A DNA stretch of 64,000 nt from Streptomyces sp. NBC_01335 (GTDB lineage: Bacteria > Actinomycetota > Actinomycetes > Streptomycetales > Streptomycetaceae), in contig NZ_CP108370.1 in assembly GCF_035953295.1 (NCBI RefSeq), positions 7,301,001-7,365,000 on the forward strand. The letters run 5' to 3'. Both the position numbers and the translations under genes were made by a program. Positions 35,374 through 44,820 of this stretch are shown piece after piece (the first letter of the stretch is position 1; each line of letters opens with the position of its first letter). The notes below the pieces were generated by a model that did no database searches, was not told the origin of the DNA, and saw only the letters and a program-made list of their open reading frames with translations.

Positions 35374-36540
35374 TCAGGCTCCCCAGCCGGCCTGGTCGCC
35401 GCCGACGCGGTCGGCCGCGACCTTCTCCTGCCAGCCGGACGTGCGGTAGGCGGCGACCGGGTCGGGTGCGAGGCCCTGCTCCTCACGGAGTTCGCGCAGG
35501 AGGGGGCGCACATCGGTGTTGTAGGCGTCCATCAGTACCTCGTTGGAGCCGAGTACGTCCCCGGCGCGCTGGGCGGCGGTCAGCGCGTCCATGTCGACGA
35601 GCAGCGCCTTGGCGGTCGCCTCCTGGACGTTCGTCACCGAGCGGATGACGGCCGGGATCTTCGCCTCGATGTTGTGGCACTGGTCGAGCATGAAGTTGAC
35701 GTTGGTCTCGGGGTCCAGCCCGCCGTTCTTGACCACCTCGTGCATGATCCGGAAGAGCTGGAAGGGGTCCGCCGAGCCGACCATCAGGTCGTCGTCGGCG
35801 TAGAAGCGGGAGTTGAAGTCGAAGGCGCCGAGCTTCTTCTCGCGCAGCAGCGTCGCGACGATGAACTCGATGTTGGTACCCGGGGCGTGGTGCCCGGTGT
35901 CCACGACGACCTGCGCCTTCGGACCCAGCTTGAGGCAGTGGGCGTACGCGGTGCCCCAGTCCGGCACGTCCGTCGTGTAGAAGGCGGGCTCGAAGAACTT
36001 GTACTCCAGCAGCAGCCGCTGGTCGTCGCCGAGGCGTTCGTACACCGCGGCCAGCGCTTCGGCCAGCCGGTCCTGACGGCCCGCGATGTCGTCCTGGCCC
36101 GGGTAGTTGGTGCCGTCCGCGAACCAGAGCTTCAGATCCTTCGAGCCGGTCGCGTCCATGATGTCGACGCACTCCAGCAGGTGGCCCAGGGCCTTCGCGC
36201 GGACTTTCGCGTCCGGGTGGCAGACGCTGCCGAGCTTGTAGTCGTCGTCCTGGAAGGTGTTGGAGTTGATCGCACCCAGTTCCAGGTCGCGTTCCTCGGC
36301 GTACGCGGCCAGGGCGGCGAAGTCGTCGACCCGGTCCCAGGGGATGTGCAGGGACACCACGGGCGCGATCCCGGTGAACTCGTGGACCTTCGCCGCGTCG
36401 TCGAGCTTCTCGTACGGGTTCCGGGGCACGCCGGCCTGCGCGAACACCTTGAAGCGCGTACCTGAGTTGCCGTAGCCCCAGGACGGTGTCTCGATCCGCT
36501 GGCTGGTGAGTGCGGCCTTCACTGCGGCGATGTCAGGCAT
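35374..36540 (-). CDS. rhaI: L-rhamnose isomerase
   Basis: A 388-residue TIM-barrel isomerase of the actinobacterial/Rhizobium type, with LEYKFFEPAFY, VVDTGHHAPGTN and GAFDFNSRFYADDDLMVGS carrying the metal and substrate residues. It converts L-rhamnose to L-rhamnulose. The start is ATG at 36540 with GAGGTGG directly upstream; the longer frame lacks support. It is the first gene of the leftward rhamnose operon, with an 18-base perfect palindrome 52 bases upstream. Confidence 0.93.
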   Translation of the reverse strand: MPDIAAVKAALTSQRIETPSWGYGNSGTRFKVFAQAGVPRNPYEKLDDAAKVHEFTGIAPVVSLHIPWDRVDDFAALAAYAEERDLELGAINSNTFQDDDYKLGSVCHPDAKVRAKALGHLLECVDIMDATGSKDLKLWFADGTNYPGQDDIAGRQDRLAEALAAVYERLGDDQRLLLEYKFFEPAFYTTDVPDWGTAYAHCLKLGPKAQVVVDTGHHAPGTNIEFIVATLLREKKLGAFDFNSRFYADDDLMVGSADPFQLFRIMHEVVKNGGLDPETNVNFMLDQCHNIEAKIPAVIRSVTNVQEATAKALLVDMDALTAAQRAGDVLGSNEVLMDAYNTDVRPLLRELREEQGLAPDPVAAYRTSGWQEKVAADRVGGDQAGWGA

Positions 36541-36591
36541 GTCCACCTCGGGATGTGCGGGCGGCCCGAGCAGCAGCCGCCGGGAAGAATT

Positions 36592-36609
36592 CAATGAATC
36601 GATTCATTG
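36592..36609. promoter_or_regulatory. Rhamnose-regulon LacI operator, left side
   Basis: Perfect 18-base palindrome CAATGAATCGATTCATTG before rhaI. Its core TGAATCGATTCA is related to TGAAACATTTCA on the transporter side, so one regulator, probably the LacI protein at 42244, likely reads both. Confidence 0.75.
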
Positions 36610-36798
36610 CGTGGGAGAAGTTAGTCGTCCGCGCAAGGGTCGTCAAGAGTTCCGGCGAGGTAGCCGGTGCGTTACCGGATCGTGTCTTCGCTCTGGCCAC
36701 AACTGCCTCGCTGCTCCCGCATGCGCAGTTCAGGGCGGAGGGTTGGTGGATCCGCCGGGGGTGCCGGATGTTTCGCGGTGTTCGGTGCGGAACACCCC

Positions 36799-36828
36799 TT
36801 GACGTGTTCGACAGGGCGGGGCTAGCTT
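36799..36828 (+). promoter_or_regulatory. Promoter of the rhamnose transporter operon
   Basis: TTGACG (36799-36804), 18 bases, TAGCTT (36823-36828). The operator at 36843 starts 14 bases after the -10, the classic place for a repressor. Confidence 0.6.
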
Positions 36829-36842
36829 CCCGGCAACTCCAC

Positions 36843-36854
36843 TGAAACATTTCA
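36843..36854. promoter_or_regulatory. Rhamnose-regulon LacI operator, right side
   Basis: TGAAACATTTCA: five-base arms TGAAA/TTTCA are perfect and the two central bases differ from symmetry. It overlaps the expected transcription start of the transporter operon. Confidence 0.65.
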
Positions 36855-36893
36855 TGTCGGGCCCTCCGTCCGACACAAGCACGGGAGAGATCC

Positions 36894-38423
36894 ATGACGC
36901 ACCCCGAACCGGAGACGACTCCGGTGCTCGCGCTGGAGGGGGTGAGCAAGTCCTTCGGTGCCGTCCGGGCCCTGCGTGGCGTGTCGCTGCGGCTGTACGC
37001 CGGAGAGGCACACGCCCTCGCCGGCGAGAACGGCGCCGGGAAGTCGACCCTGATCAAGGCACTCGCCGGCGTGCACCGCCCCGACACGGGCACCGTCCTG
37101 CTGGACGGCGAGCCCGTCGAGTTCCACGGCCCGGCCGACGCCCGCGACGCGGGAGTCGCGGTGATCTACCAGGAGCCGACTCTCTTCCCGGACCTGTCCG
37201 TCGCGGAGAACATCTTCGTGGGCCGTCAGCCCCGCCGCTCCCTCGGCCGGGTCGACCACCGTGCGGTCAAGCAGGCGGCGGCCGACCTCTTCGCACGCCT
37301 CGGAGTCGACCTCGACCCCGACCAGCCGGCCCGCGGCCTCTCCATCGCCGACCAGCAACTGGTCGAGATCGCCAAGGCGTTGTCCTTCGACGCCCGCGTG
37401 CTGATCATGGACGAGCCGACCGCCGCGCTCACCGGCAGCGAGGTCGCCCGGCTGTTCGGTGTCGTAGGGGCGCTCCGCGCGCAGGGTGCGGCGGTGCTGT
37501 TCATCTCGCACCGCCTCGAAGAGATCTTCGCGCTCTGCCAGCGCGTCACGACCCTTCGCGACGGCGCCTGGATCTCCAGCGAACCGCTCGACGGTCTGAG
37601 CGAGGACGACCTGGTCCGCCGCATGGTCGGCCGCGACCTGGACGAGCTGTACCCGAAGCAGGTCACCGAGATCGGCGAAGTCGCCCTCAGCGTGCGCCGG
37701 CTGACCCGCGAAGGCGTCTTCACCGACGTCTCCTTCGAGGTCCGCCGCGGCGAGATCGTCGGCCTCGCAGGACTGGTCGGCGCGGGCCGCAGCGAGGTCG
37801 CCCGCGCCGTGTTCGGCGTCGACCGCTTCGACGGCGGCGAGGTCGAGGTCCTCGGCAAGAAGCTGAACCCCGGAGCCCCGAGCGTGGCGATGGCCGCCGG
37901 CCTCGCCCTCGTACCCGAGGACCGCCGCGCCCAGGGCCTGGTGATGGACATGTCCATCGAACGCAACATCGGCCTCACCGGCTTCGCCGAGACCACCCGC
38001 GCCGGACTGATGAACCGTGGCGCCGAACGCGACCGGGCGGTCGACTGGGCGGTCAGGCTCCAGGTCAAGTACGCCCGCCTCGCCGACGTCGTCCAGACCC
38101 TCTCCGGCGGCAACCAGCAGAAGGTCGTCCTCGCCAAGTGGCTGGCGACCCGCCCGCAGGTGCTGATCGTGGACGAACCCACCCGCGGCATCGACGTCGG
38201 CACCAAGGCCGAGGTGCACCGGCTGCTCTCCTCCCTGGCGGCCGAGGGCGTGGCGGTACTGATGATCTCCTCCGACCTCCCGGAGATCCTCGGCATGGCC
38301 GACCGGGTGCTGGTGATGCACGAAGGACGGCTGACCGCCGAGATCCCCCGGTCCGAGGCGACCGAGGAGACCGTGATGGCGGCGGCGACCGGCCGTGCCG
38401 CCCGAGGAAGGAACGCGGCATGA
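36894..38423 (+). CDS. Rhamnose ABC importer, ATP-binding protein
   Basis: A 509-residue double ATPase of the RbsA/RhaT type. The first half has Walker [23 protein letters not shown] in the signature place and DEPTAAL. The second half has [30 protein letters not shown] and [10 protein letters not shown]. The second Walker A is degenerate, as usual for this family. GGGAGAG precedes the ATG. It is the first gene of the rightward operon and its stop overlaps the next start (ATGA). It energises L-rhamnose uptake with the two permeases and the binding protein downstream. Confidence 0.93.
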   Translation: MTHPEPETTPVLALEGVSKSFGAVRALRGVSLRLYAGEAHALAGENGAGKSTLIKALAGVHRPDTGTVLLDGEPVEFHGPADARDAGVAVIYQEPTLFPDLSVAENIFVGRQPRRSLGRVDHRAVKQAAADLFARLGVDLDPDQPARGLSIADQQLVEIAKALSFDARVLIMDEPTAALTGSEVARLFGVVGALRAQGAAVLFISHRLEEIFALCQRVTTLRDGAWISSEPLDGLSEDDLVRRMVGRDLDELYPKQVTEIGEVALSVRRLTREGVFTDVSFEVRRGEIVGLAGLVGAGRSEVARAVFGVDRFDGGEVEVLGKKLNPGAPSVAMAAGLALVPEDRRAQGLVMDMSIERNIGLTGFAETTRAGLMNRGAERDRAVDWAVRLQVKYARLADVVQTLSGGNQQKVVLAKWLATRPQVLIVDEPTRGIDVGTKAEVHRLLSSLAAEGVAVLMISSDLPEILGMADRVLVMHEGRLTAEIPRSEATEETVMAAATGRAARGRNAA

Positions 38424-39475
38424 CCATGGCTGCAGAGCCGGTGCGGCACGAACCCGCACCCCAGTCCGTCGCCTCGCGACGACTTGTCGACAAGGTGTTC
38501 AAGGCCCGCGAACTGGCCGTCGTCCTCGTCCTCGTCGTGATGCTCGGCGTCACCCAGCTCTCCAACACCGAGTTCCTGTCCGAACAGGGCGTCAAGGACC
38601 TGATGCTGAACGCGACCATCCTGGTCCTCGTCGCGGTCGGCCAGGCGGTGGTGGTCATCACCCGCAACGTGGACCTCTCCGTCGGTTCGGTCCTCGGCAT
38701 CTCCGCCTTCGGCGCCGGCGTGTACCTCCAGGACGGCGGGAGCCCCCTGGTCGCGGTCGTGATCGCGGTCGCCCTCGGTGTGCTCTTCGGCGTCCTCAAC
38801 GGCGCCCTGGTCAGCCTCGGCAAGGTGCCCGCACTCGTCGTCACCCTCGGCACCCTCTACATCGTCCGCGGCATCGACTCCATCTGGGTCGGCTCCCGCC
38901 AGATCACCGCCGACGCCCTGCCCGACGGCTTCGTCGACTTCGGGCACGACGGGATCTGGGTGCTGCCCTACCTCGCCCTGCTCGCCATCGTCGTGCTGGT
39001 CGCCGTCGCCTACTACCTGCGCAGCTACCACAGCGGACGCGACCTCTACGCGCTCGGCTCCAGCCCCGAGGCCGCCAGGCTCGCCGGCATCCCCGTACGG
39101 GCCCGGATCATGACGGCGTACGTGCTCTGCGGCGCGCTCGCCGGACTCGCCGGCGCGCTCTACCTCGCGCGCTTCGGCAACGTCGACTCCGCCACCGGCA
39201 ACGGGTACGAACTCACCGTCGTCAGCGCCGTCGTCGTCGGCGGCGTCGCCTTCACCGGAGGCTCCGGCACGGTCTACGGAGCCGCCCTCGGCGCCCTCCT
39301 GCTCACCTCCATCAACAGCGTGCTCCCGGCCATCGGCGTCAGCTCCGTCTGGGTCACCGCGATCAACGGCATCCTGCTGCTGCTCGCGATCGCCGCAGAC
39401 CGGATCCTGGCCCTGCGGGTAGCCGCCGGGCTGCGCAAGAAGGCCGCACAGATGAGGAGCGCCCGCCATGTCTGA
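38420..39475 (+). CDS. Rhamnose ABC importer permease 1
   Basis: A 351-residue inner membrane protein of the RbsC/BPD_transp_2 family with about nine or ten hydrophobic segments; [13 protein letters not shown] and the [15 protein letters not shown]-like loop contact the ATPase. ATG at 38420 overlaps the ATPase stop, and the next permease starts inside this gene's last codons (8-base overlap), so the three proteins are translated as a set. Confidence 0.92.
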   Translation: MTMAAEPVRHEPAPQSVASRRLVDKVFKARELAVVLVLVVMLGVTQLSNTEFLSEQGVKDLMLNATILVLVAVGQAVVVITRNVDLSVGSVLGISAFGAGVYLQDGGSPLVAVVIAVALGVLFGVLNGALVSLGKVPALVVTLGTLYIVRGIDSIWVGSRQITADALPDGFVDFGHDGIWVLPYLALLAIVVLVAVAYYLRSYHSGRDLYALGSSPEAARLAGIPVRARIMTAYVLCGALAGLAGALYLARFGNVDSATGNGYELTVVSAVVVGGVAFTGGSGTVYGAALGALLLTSINSVLPAIGVSSVWVTAINGILLLLAIAADRILALRVAAGLRKKAAQMRSARHV

Positions 39476-40517
39476 CACCACCAAGAACGCCTCCGCCCAG
39501 CCCCCGGCCCTCGCCCGCCTCGGCCAGGCGGTCCGCTGGGACACCGCGGTCGGTGCGCTGCTGCTGACCCTGCTGATCTGCTCGTTCTCGTTCGTCGACA
39601 ACTTCGGCAACGCGCTGAACCTGTCGTTCCTCATCGGCAACACCCTGCCGATCGCGCTCATCGCCCTGCCCATGACGATGCTGGTCGTCTCCGGCGAGGT
39701 CGACCTCTCCGTCGGCTCCACCGCCGGCCTCTCGGGTGCCGTCATGGGGGCGCTCTGGAACAACGGCATGGCGATCGAGACGATCATCCCGCTCTGCCTG
39801 GTGCTCGGCGTGGTCTGCGGCCTGGTCAACGGACTGCTCGTCACCCGGCTCGGACTGCCCTCGCTCGCCGTGACCATCGGCACCATGGCGGCCTACCGGG
39901 GCATCGCGCAGATCATCCTCGGCTCCGACTCGGTCACCGACTTCCCCACCCAGTACCTCGACTTCGGCGCCGGCCGGATCGGCTCCACCTTCATCCCGTA
40001 CGCCGCCATCCCCTTCGTCGTCCTCCTCGTCGTGGCCGTACTCGTCCTGCACGCCACACCGATCGGCCGCTCGCTCTTCGCCACCGGCTCCAGCGAGGAC
40101 GCGGCCCGGTTCGCGGGCATCCGCGTCAAGCGCCTCAAGCTCTCGATGTTCGTGACCACGGGCGTGATCTCCTCACTGACCGGCGTGTTCTGGGCCCTGC
40201 ACTACGCCAGCGCCCGCTACGACAACGCCACCGGGCTCGAACTCTCCGTCATCGCCGCCGTGTTGCTCGGTGGCATCGACTTCGACGGCGGCAAGGGCAC
40301 GCTCGGCGGCGCCATCGCCGGTGTGCTGCTGCTCGGCACCCTGCAGAACGTCATGAGCCTGGTCAACGTCTCCGCCCAGTCCCAGATCGTGGTCACCGGC
40401 GTCCTGCTGGTGATCTCCGTCCTGGCTCCCCGGGTCGGCCGCCAGGTCGCCCAGGCGCGGGCCCGCAGGAGAACGGCCTCCGCGACGGCCGTCGTGCCCT
40501 CGCCCGGCCCCTCCTGA
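39468..40517 (+). CDS. Rhamnose ABC importer permease 2
   Basis: A 349-residue paralogue of the previous permease: SGEVDLSVGSTAGLSG and GSSEDAARFAGIRVKRLK are the matching motifs, and the C-terminal tail is basic. It forms the membrane channel as a heterodimer with permease 1. About 170 bases with two hairpins separate it from the binding-protein gene. Confidence 0.92.
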   Translation: MSDTTKNASAQPPALARLGQAVRWDTAVGALLLTLLICSFSFVDNFGNALNLSFLIGNTLPIALIALPMTMLVVSGEVDLSVGSTAGLSGAVMGALWNNGMAIETIIPLCLVLGVVCGLVNGLLVTRLGLPSLAVTIGTMAAYRGIAQIILGSDSVTDFPTQYLDFGAGRIGSTFIPYAAIPFVVLLVVAVLVLHATPIGRSLFATGSSEDAARFAGIRVKRLKLSMFVTTGVISSLTGVFWALHYASARYDNATGLELSVIAAVLLGGIDFDGGKGTLGGAIAGVLLLGTLQNVMSLVNVSAQSQIVVTGVLLVISVLAPRVGRQVAQARARRRTASATAVVPSPGPS

Positions 40518-40567
40518 CCCTCCCGCACCTGCTCGTACTCCCAGCACCTCCACACGCCCGTACCGTC

Positions 40568-40586
40568 CCGGGCGCCGACCGCCCGG
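40568..40586 (+). terminator. Hairpin after permease 2
   Basis: CCGGGCG and CGCCCGG (7 pairs) around five bases. No T tract follows; probably a partial terminator or RNA-stabilising stem between permease and binding-protein genes. Confidence 0.45.
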
Positions 40587-40655
40587 CGGGAATTGTCAGA
40601 CACGGCCTAAGCCCTGCGCACCTCCTCACCGTTCGGGCAACCGCCCGGCAGTCCT

Positions 40656-40671
40656 CTGCCGCTCGCGGCAG
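40656..40671 (+). promoter_or_regulatory. Stem-loop just before the binding-protein ribosome site
   Basis: CTGCCG-CTCG-CGGCAG lies four bases before AAAGGAA, the ribosome site of the gene at 40687. A 5' hairpin here could protect a processed transcript, explaining the excess of binding protein over permease usual in such systems. Confidence 0.45.
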
Positions 40672-40686
40672 CGAAAGGAAACCGCC

Positions 40687-41775
40687 ATGTTCTCCGCCAC
40701 CGCCAGAAGCGTCCGGCTGAGCGCCGCCCTCGCCACCGTCGCCGCCCTCGCCCTCGGCGCCACCGCCTGCTCGGGCACCACCAAGGACTCCGCGAGCAAG
40801 GAGGCCGGCCCGGCCGCCGCCACCGGCAAGGCCGACCCGAACAGCGCCACCAAGAAGGGCCTCACGGTCGCCTTCCTGCCCAAGCAGGTAAACAACCCCT
40901 ACTTCACCACCTCCGACAACGGTGGCAAGAAGGCCCTGGAAGAGCTCGGCTCCACGTACAAGGAGGTCGGCACCAGCAGCGGCACCGACACCTCCGGCCA
41001 GGTGAGCTACGTCAACACCCTCACCCAGCAGCAGGTCAACGCCATCGCCGTGTCCGCCCAGGACCCGGGAGCCCTGTGCACCTCCCTCAAGCAGGCCATG
41101 AAGAACGGTGTCAGCGTCGTCACCTACGACTCCGACACCCAGACCGACTGCCGCCAGGTCTTCGTCTCCCAGGCCAGCGCCGAGGACCTCGGCCGCACCC
41201 AGATCCAGCTGCTGGCGAAGCAGATCGGCGGCAAGGGCGAGATCGCGATCCTCTCGGCGGCCCAGACGGCCACCAACCAGAACACCTGGATCGACTTCAT
41301 GAAGGACGAGCTGAAGAAGCCGGAGTACAAGGACATCAAGCTCGTCAAGACCGCCTACGGGGACGACGACGCCCAGAAGTCCTTCCAGCAGACCCAGGGC
41401 CTCCTCCAGGAGCACCCGAACCTGAAGGGCATCGTCTCGCCCACCACCGTCGGCATCAAGGCCGCCGCCCAGTACCTGTCCGGCTCCAAGTACAAGGGCA
41501 AGGTCAAGCTGACCGGCCTGGGCACGCCCAACGACATGCGCGCGTACGTCAAGAACGGCACCGTCGAGGGCTTCGAGCTGTGGGACCCGGCCAAGCTCGG
41601 CGCGCTCGCCGCCCACACGGCCGTCGCCCTGCAGTCGGGCCAGATCACCGGCGCGGAGGGCGAGACCTTCAAGGCCGGCGACCTCGGGTCGTTCACCATC
41701 GGCAAGGACGGCGTCGTCTCGCTCGGCGTACCGACCGTCTTCACCAAGGACAACATCGACCAGTTCCAGTTCTGA
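40687..41775 (+). CDS. rhaS: Rhamnose ABC importer substrate-binding lipoprotein
   Basis: A 362-residue protein. The lipoprotein signal ends ALGATAC with lipid Cys28, followed by a Thr/Ser/Lys linker and a periplasmic-binding-protein type 1 fold (KGLTVAFLPKQVNNPYF, AIAVSAQDP, VVTYDSDTQTD, ATNQNTWIDFMKDEL). This is the RhaS-type rhamnose receptor pattern. Anchored outside the membrane, it delivers L-rhamnose to the two permeases. AAAGGAA lies eight bases before the ATG. Confidence 0.9.
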   Translation: MFSATARSVRLSAALATVAALALGATACSGTTKDSASKEAGPAAATGKADPNSATKKGLTVAFLPKQVNNPYFTTSDNGGKKALEELGSTYKEVGTSSGTDTSGQVSYVNTLTQQQVNAIAVSAQDPGALCTSLKQAMKNGVSVVTYDSDTQTDCRQVFVSQASAEDLGRTQIQLLAKQIGGKGEIAILSAAQTATNQNTWIDFMKDELKKPEYKDIKLVKTAYGDDDAQKSFQQTQGLLQEHPNLKGIVSPTTVGIKAAAQYLSGSKYKGKVKLTGLGTPNDMRAYVKNGTVEGFELWDPAKLGALAAHTAVALQSGQITGAEGETFKAGDLGSFTIGKDGVVSLGVPTVFTKDNIDQFQF

Positions 41776-41860
41776 TCCCCGCTCCCCTCCGACCAGGAGA
41801 GACCGTGGGGCCGCGACCGGCCGCCGGGGCGGCCCCACCCCGTCCGAGAAAGGCGTCACC

Positions 41861-42181
41861 ATGCAGCGCGTCTGCTTCCTGCTGAAGGTCCGGGCCGAGC
41901 GGATCGAGGAGTACCGCCAACGGCACCAGCCCGTCTGGGCCGAGATGCGGGCCGCACTCACCGAAGCGGGCTGGCGCAACTACTCGCTCTTCCTGCGTGA
42001 GGACGGGCTGCTGGTCGGCTACCTGGAGACCGCCGACTTCGAGAAGGCCCGCGCCGCCATGGACGCCACCGACGTGAACGCCCGCTGGCAGACGGAGATG
42101 GCGGACTTCTTCGAAGCACTCGACGGACAGGCACCTGACGCGGCCATGCGACCGCTCACGGAGGTCTTCCACCTCGTCTGA
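41861..42181 (+). CDS. rhaM: L-rhamnose mutarotase
   Basis: A 106-residue RhaM/RhaU protein of usual length: MQRVCFLLKVRAERIEEYRQRHQPVWAEM (His at the active site), GWRNYSLFLR and WQTEMADFFE. It interconverts alpha and beta L-rhamnopyranose and feeds the isomerase. GAGAAAGG precedes the ATG. A 12-pair hairpin follows the stop. Confidence 0.93.
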   Translation: MQRVCFLLKVRAERIEEYRQRHQPVWAEMRAALTEAGWRNYSLFLREDGLLVGYLETADFEKARAAMDATDVNARWQTEMADFFEALDGQAPDAAMRPLTEVFHLV

Positions 42182-42192
42182 GGACCGGGTGG

Positions 42193-42220
42193 CCCTCCCG
42201 GCGGGACACCGCCGGGAGGG
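42193..42220 (+). terminator. Hairpin between rhaM and the LacI gene
   Basis: Twelve perfect pairs, CCCTCCCGGCGG with CCGCCGGGAGGG, and a four-base loop GACA. It could separate regulator expression from the transporter operon by attenuation; the next ribosome site follows after about 15 bases. Confidence 0.65.
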
Positions 42221-42243
42221 GAGAACGCGACACGAAGGATCGG

Positions 42244-43281
42244 GTGAGACCGGTGGCCGCAGGCGCAAGAGCGGTGAGCATCAAGGACGTGGCACGCGAG
42301 GCAGGCGTCTCGGTGGGCACCGTCTCCAACGTGATCAACAAGCCGGAACACGTGTCCGAGGAGACCCGGCGGCACGTGAAACGGGTCATCGCGGAGCTGG
42401 GATACGTACGCAGCGAGCACGCCCGTCAACTCCGGGCCGGACGAAGCCGCATCATGGCGCTGCTCGTCCTCGACATGGGCAACCCCTTCTTCGTCGACAT
42501 CGCCCGGGGAGCCGAACGCGCGGCCCGGGCCGCCGGCCTGGGGGTCATGGTGTGCAACAGCGACCAGAACCCCCATGACGAGGCGGAGTACCTCGGCCTC
42601 TTCGCCCAACAGCGAGTCCGCGGAGTGCTGGTGACCCCGGCCGACTCCGACGGAAGCAACCTCCGGGAGTTCCGGCGCCACGGCATCCCCTTCGTCCTCG
42701 TGGACCGCGTGGCCGGGGACGACGACGGCTGCTCCGTCTCCGTCGACGACGTCGCCGGCGGCGCCCTGGCGGTCCGTCATCTGACGGCGGCGGGACACCG
42801 CTCCCTCGCCTACGTCAGCGGGCCGGACCACCTGAACCAGGTGCGGGACCGGCGCACCGGCGCCCGCACCGCGCTCGCCGAGGCCGGCCTCCCTCCCGAG
42901 GCGATGCGGGAGGTTCCCGCCGCGCGTCTCGACGTCGCGGCGGGACGCGACGCCGGAGCCCGGCTGCTGGGACTCGCCCAGCGCCCCACCGGTGTCTTCT
43001 GCGCCAACGACCTGCTGGCACTGGGGGTGTTGCAGTCCCTGTACACGGCCGGAGTCCGGGTCCCCGAAGACCTGGCGATCGTCGGGTACGACGACATCGA
43101 GTTCGCCGCGGCGGCGACGGTCCCCCTCACCTCGGTGCGCCAGCCCGCGCTCACCATCGGCGCGCGGGCCACCGAGCTGCTGCTCCTGGAGTCGGCCGAG
43201 GACGCGTTCGCCCACCAGCACGAACGCGTCGTCCTCCAGCCCGAGTTGGTCGTGCGCCAGTCCACCCTCATCCCGCGGTGA
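42244..43281 (+). CDS. LacI family regulator, probably of rhamnose genes
   Basis: A 345-residue LacI/GalR repressor. The DNA-binding domain is at about residues 11-60 (SIKDVAREAGVSVGTVSNVI, then the hinge helix region ending RAGRSRIMALL), and the sugar-binding periplasmic-like domain follows to about 340. GTG at 42244 has AAGGA just upstream. It is the last gene of the rhamnose importer unit and probably binds TGAATCGATTCA-type sites at 36592 and 36843, released by rhamnose or a phosphorylated product. Assignment of ligand is by position. Confidence 0.88.
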   Translation: MRPVAAGARAVSIKDVAREAGVSVGTVSNVINKPEHVSEETRRHVKRVIAELGYVRSEHARQLRAGRSRIMALLVLDMGNPFFVDIARGAERAARAAGLGVMVCNSDQNPHDEAEYLGLFAQQRVRGVLVTPADSDGSNLREFRRHGIPFVLVDRVAGDDDGCSVSVDDVAGGALAVRHLTAAGHRSLAYVSGPDHLNQVRDRRTGARTALAEAGLPPEAMREVPAARLDVAAGRDAGARLLGLAQRPTGVFCANDLLALGVLQSLYTAGVRVPEDLAIVGYDDIEFAAAATVPLTSVRQPALTIGARATELLLLESAEDAFAHQHERVVLQPELVVRQSTLIPR

Positions 43282-43370
43282 TTCCGTCGGCGAGCCCACC
43301 GACGCGTGTTGAAACGATCCACCGCCACGACGATCCACGACCATGACGATCCACCCCCCCCGCCACGGTC

Positions 43371-43406
43371 CGCCCGGGGTGCGGCGACCGGTCCGCACCC
43401 CGGGCG
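43371..43406. terminator. Strong terminator after the LacI gene
   Basis: Fourteen perfect pairs (43371-43384 with 43393-43406; arms include GCCCGGGGTGCGG and CCGCACCCCGGGC) and an 8-base loop, between the converging LacI and DUF998 genes. Confidence 0.85.
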
Positions 43407-43460
43407 CCGTACGACGGGGCGCGGCAGCAGGCTTCACGGTGGTGCCCGCCGCGTCCCCGG

Positions 43461-44099
43461 TCAGCGGCCGGGCTCCTGGCCGCCGATCCGCCGGGCGCAG
43501 GAGAGGACCACGACGAGGGGCCAGAACGACTGGGCGAACGTGATGACGCGCTCGGCCGCCCCCGCGATGTCGAGCACGAAGAGGGCGAGCAGGAACCACG
43601 CCCCGCCCAGCCACATCAAGGTGGTCGCACCGACGGAGGGACCGGGCCGCAGGCCCCACGGCACGGTCCCGCCGGAGACCGGGACCAGCCGCCCCGGCCG
43701 GCGCTGCGCCTCCCGTCGCGCCGCCAGCACCGGCCACAGCGCCAGCAGCGAGAACCCCACCGTCACCACGACCCCGTGCGCGAACGATCCGCCGCTGACC
43801 GGTGCCGGGAAGAGCGCCAGCAGCATCGCGGAGAGCCCGCCACCCGCCAGCGCCACCCGCCCGAACGGAGCGGCGGGACGCAGCCCGCAGGCGGTCACCA
43901 CATGGCAGACGCCCAGGGCGACCAGGGCCGTCGTCATCACCCAGTACCCGCGTGTCCCGTCGGCGGCGAGGATGCTGATGGTGGTCGAGGCAGGGTCGTA
44001 ACGGGGCCCCTCGAGCTCCGCCGACACCGACCAGCCACCGACGAGCAGGATCGGAGCGCACACCGAGGAGAAGAGGACCCACCAGGGGACATATCGCAT
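43461..44099 (-). CDS. DUF998 integral membrane protein
   Basis: A 212-residue protein with about six hydrophobic segments (for example ALVALGVCHVVTACGL and GATTLMWLGGAWFLLALFVL). It carries the DUF998 features RYDPASTTISILAADGTRGYW in the first loop and a small-residue-rich core. No biochemical role is established for the family. ATG at 44099; the much longer open frame to 44489 runs through repeats and is not used. Monocistronic, with degenerate repeats upstream. Confidence 0.8.
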   Translation of the reverse strand: MRYVPWWVLFSSVCAPILLVGGWSVSAELEGPRYDPASTTISILAADGTRGYWVMTTALVALGVCHVVTACGLRPAAPFGRVALAGGGLSAMLLALFPAPVSGGSFAHGVVVTVGFSLLALWPVLAARREAQRRPGRLVPVSGGTVPWGLRPGPSVGATTLMWLGGAWFLLALFVLDIAGAAERVITFAQSFWPLVVVLSCARRIGGQEPGR

Positions 44100-44190
44100 C
44101 GGTGAACGGTAGAACGCGCACGGCCCGCGCTTCTCGCTGTACACGCAGGCGGCAGCGGTGATCAGCCGGGCGGAGGTCCGGAGTGGCCGT

Positions 44191-44298
44191 ACCGGTTCCC
44201 GGGCGGTCGGCGGCAGGACCGGTTTCCGGGCGGAGACACGGTGGCCGTACCCGATTCCGGGCGACCGGCGACCGGCAGCCCTACCGGTTCCCGGGCGG
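44191..44298. repeat. Four degenerate ACCGGTTCCCGGGCGG repeats
   Basis: Copies start at 44191, 44218, 44249 and 44283 (the first and fourth identical over 16 bases, the others with one to three changes); two are also preceded by GTGGCCGT. They lie upstream of the DUF998 gene and in front of the HTH remnant. Possibly a multi-copy protein site or decayed tandem duplication. Confidence 0.7.
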
Positions 44299-44349
44299 AT
44301 CCGCACCGGTCCGGGGGCGGCGACCGGGTGCCGCCCCCGGACACCGGCT

Positions 44350-44751
44350 AAGTGGGCGGCTCCGAAAATCCACGCACGCGAACGCGAACTCGGCACCGCC
44401 GCGGAACAGCTCCGCACGCAGATCGACGAGCTCGCCACGCGCCTGCGGGAACTCGACGAGGAGATCGAGAACCTGGCGGTGGCCCGCAAAACGCTCCTCG
44501 CCCTCCCGCCGACGACCCCGGAGCCAGCCGAGGAGTGGCCCGTCCTGCCGGCCCACCCGGCCTACCAGCAGATCCTCGACGTCTTCGCCGACGCTGCTGG
44601 ACCGATGCGTGCCCGCGACCTGTGCCAGGCCCTGGACCTCTCGCCCAGGCCGAAGAACATCGAGAGCACTCGGCACAAGCTCAAGCGCCCGGTCGGCCTG
44701 GGTGTCCTCGCCGAGACCGAACCGGGCTTGTTCATCCAGCGCCGGCCGTAG
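44350..44751 (+). pseudogene. Remnant of a coiled-coil/winged-helix protein
   Basis: The open frame from 44350 encodes a Glu/Arg/Leu coiled coil (RELGTAAEQLRTQIDELATR) and then a small winged-helix-like part (HPAYQQILDVFADAAGPM, ARDLCQALDLSPRPKN, VGLGVLAETEPGLF), about 134 residues. This second part resembles a short HTH protein I have seen repeatedly in streptomycetes. No start codon with a ribosome site lies near the conserved region; the only upstream in-frame start (44158) would translate the repeats. I judge it a 5'-truncated copy, though an unusual start cannot be excluded. Confidence 0.5.
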
Positions 44752-44820
44752 CAGCCCACCGTTCCAGGCCACCCGTCCGTCACAGATGCCGCACTTGCCG
44801 TCCGGCTCACGTTGCGATCG

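Noticed and set aside
42244..43281. LacI protein as the regulator of the GACAACGTTGTC sites
   Set aside because: It is embedded in the rhamnose unit, whose operators have a different core (TGAATCGATTCA), and no CAACGTTG site lies near its own gene.
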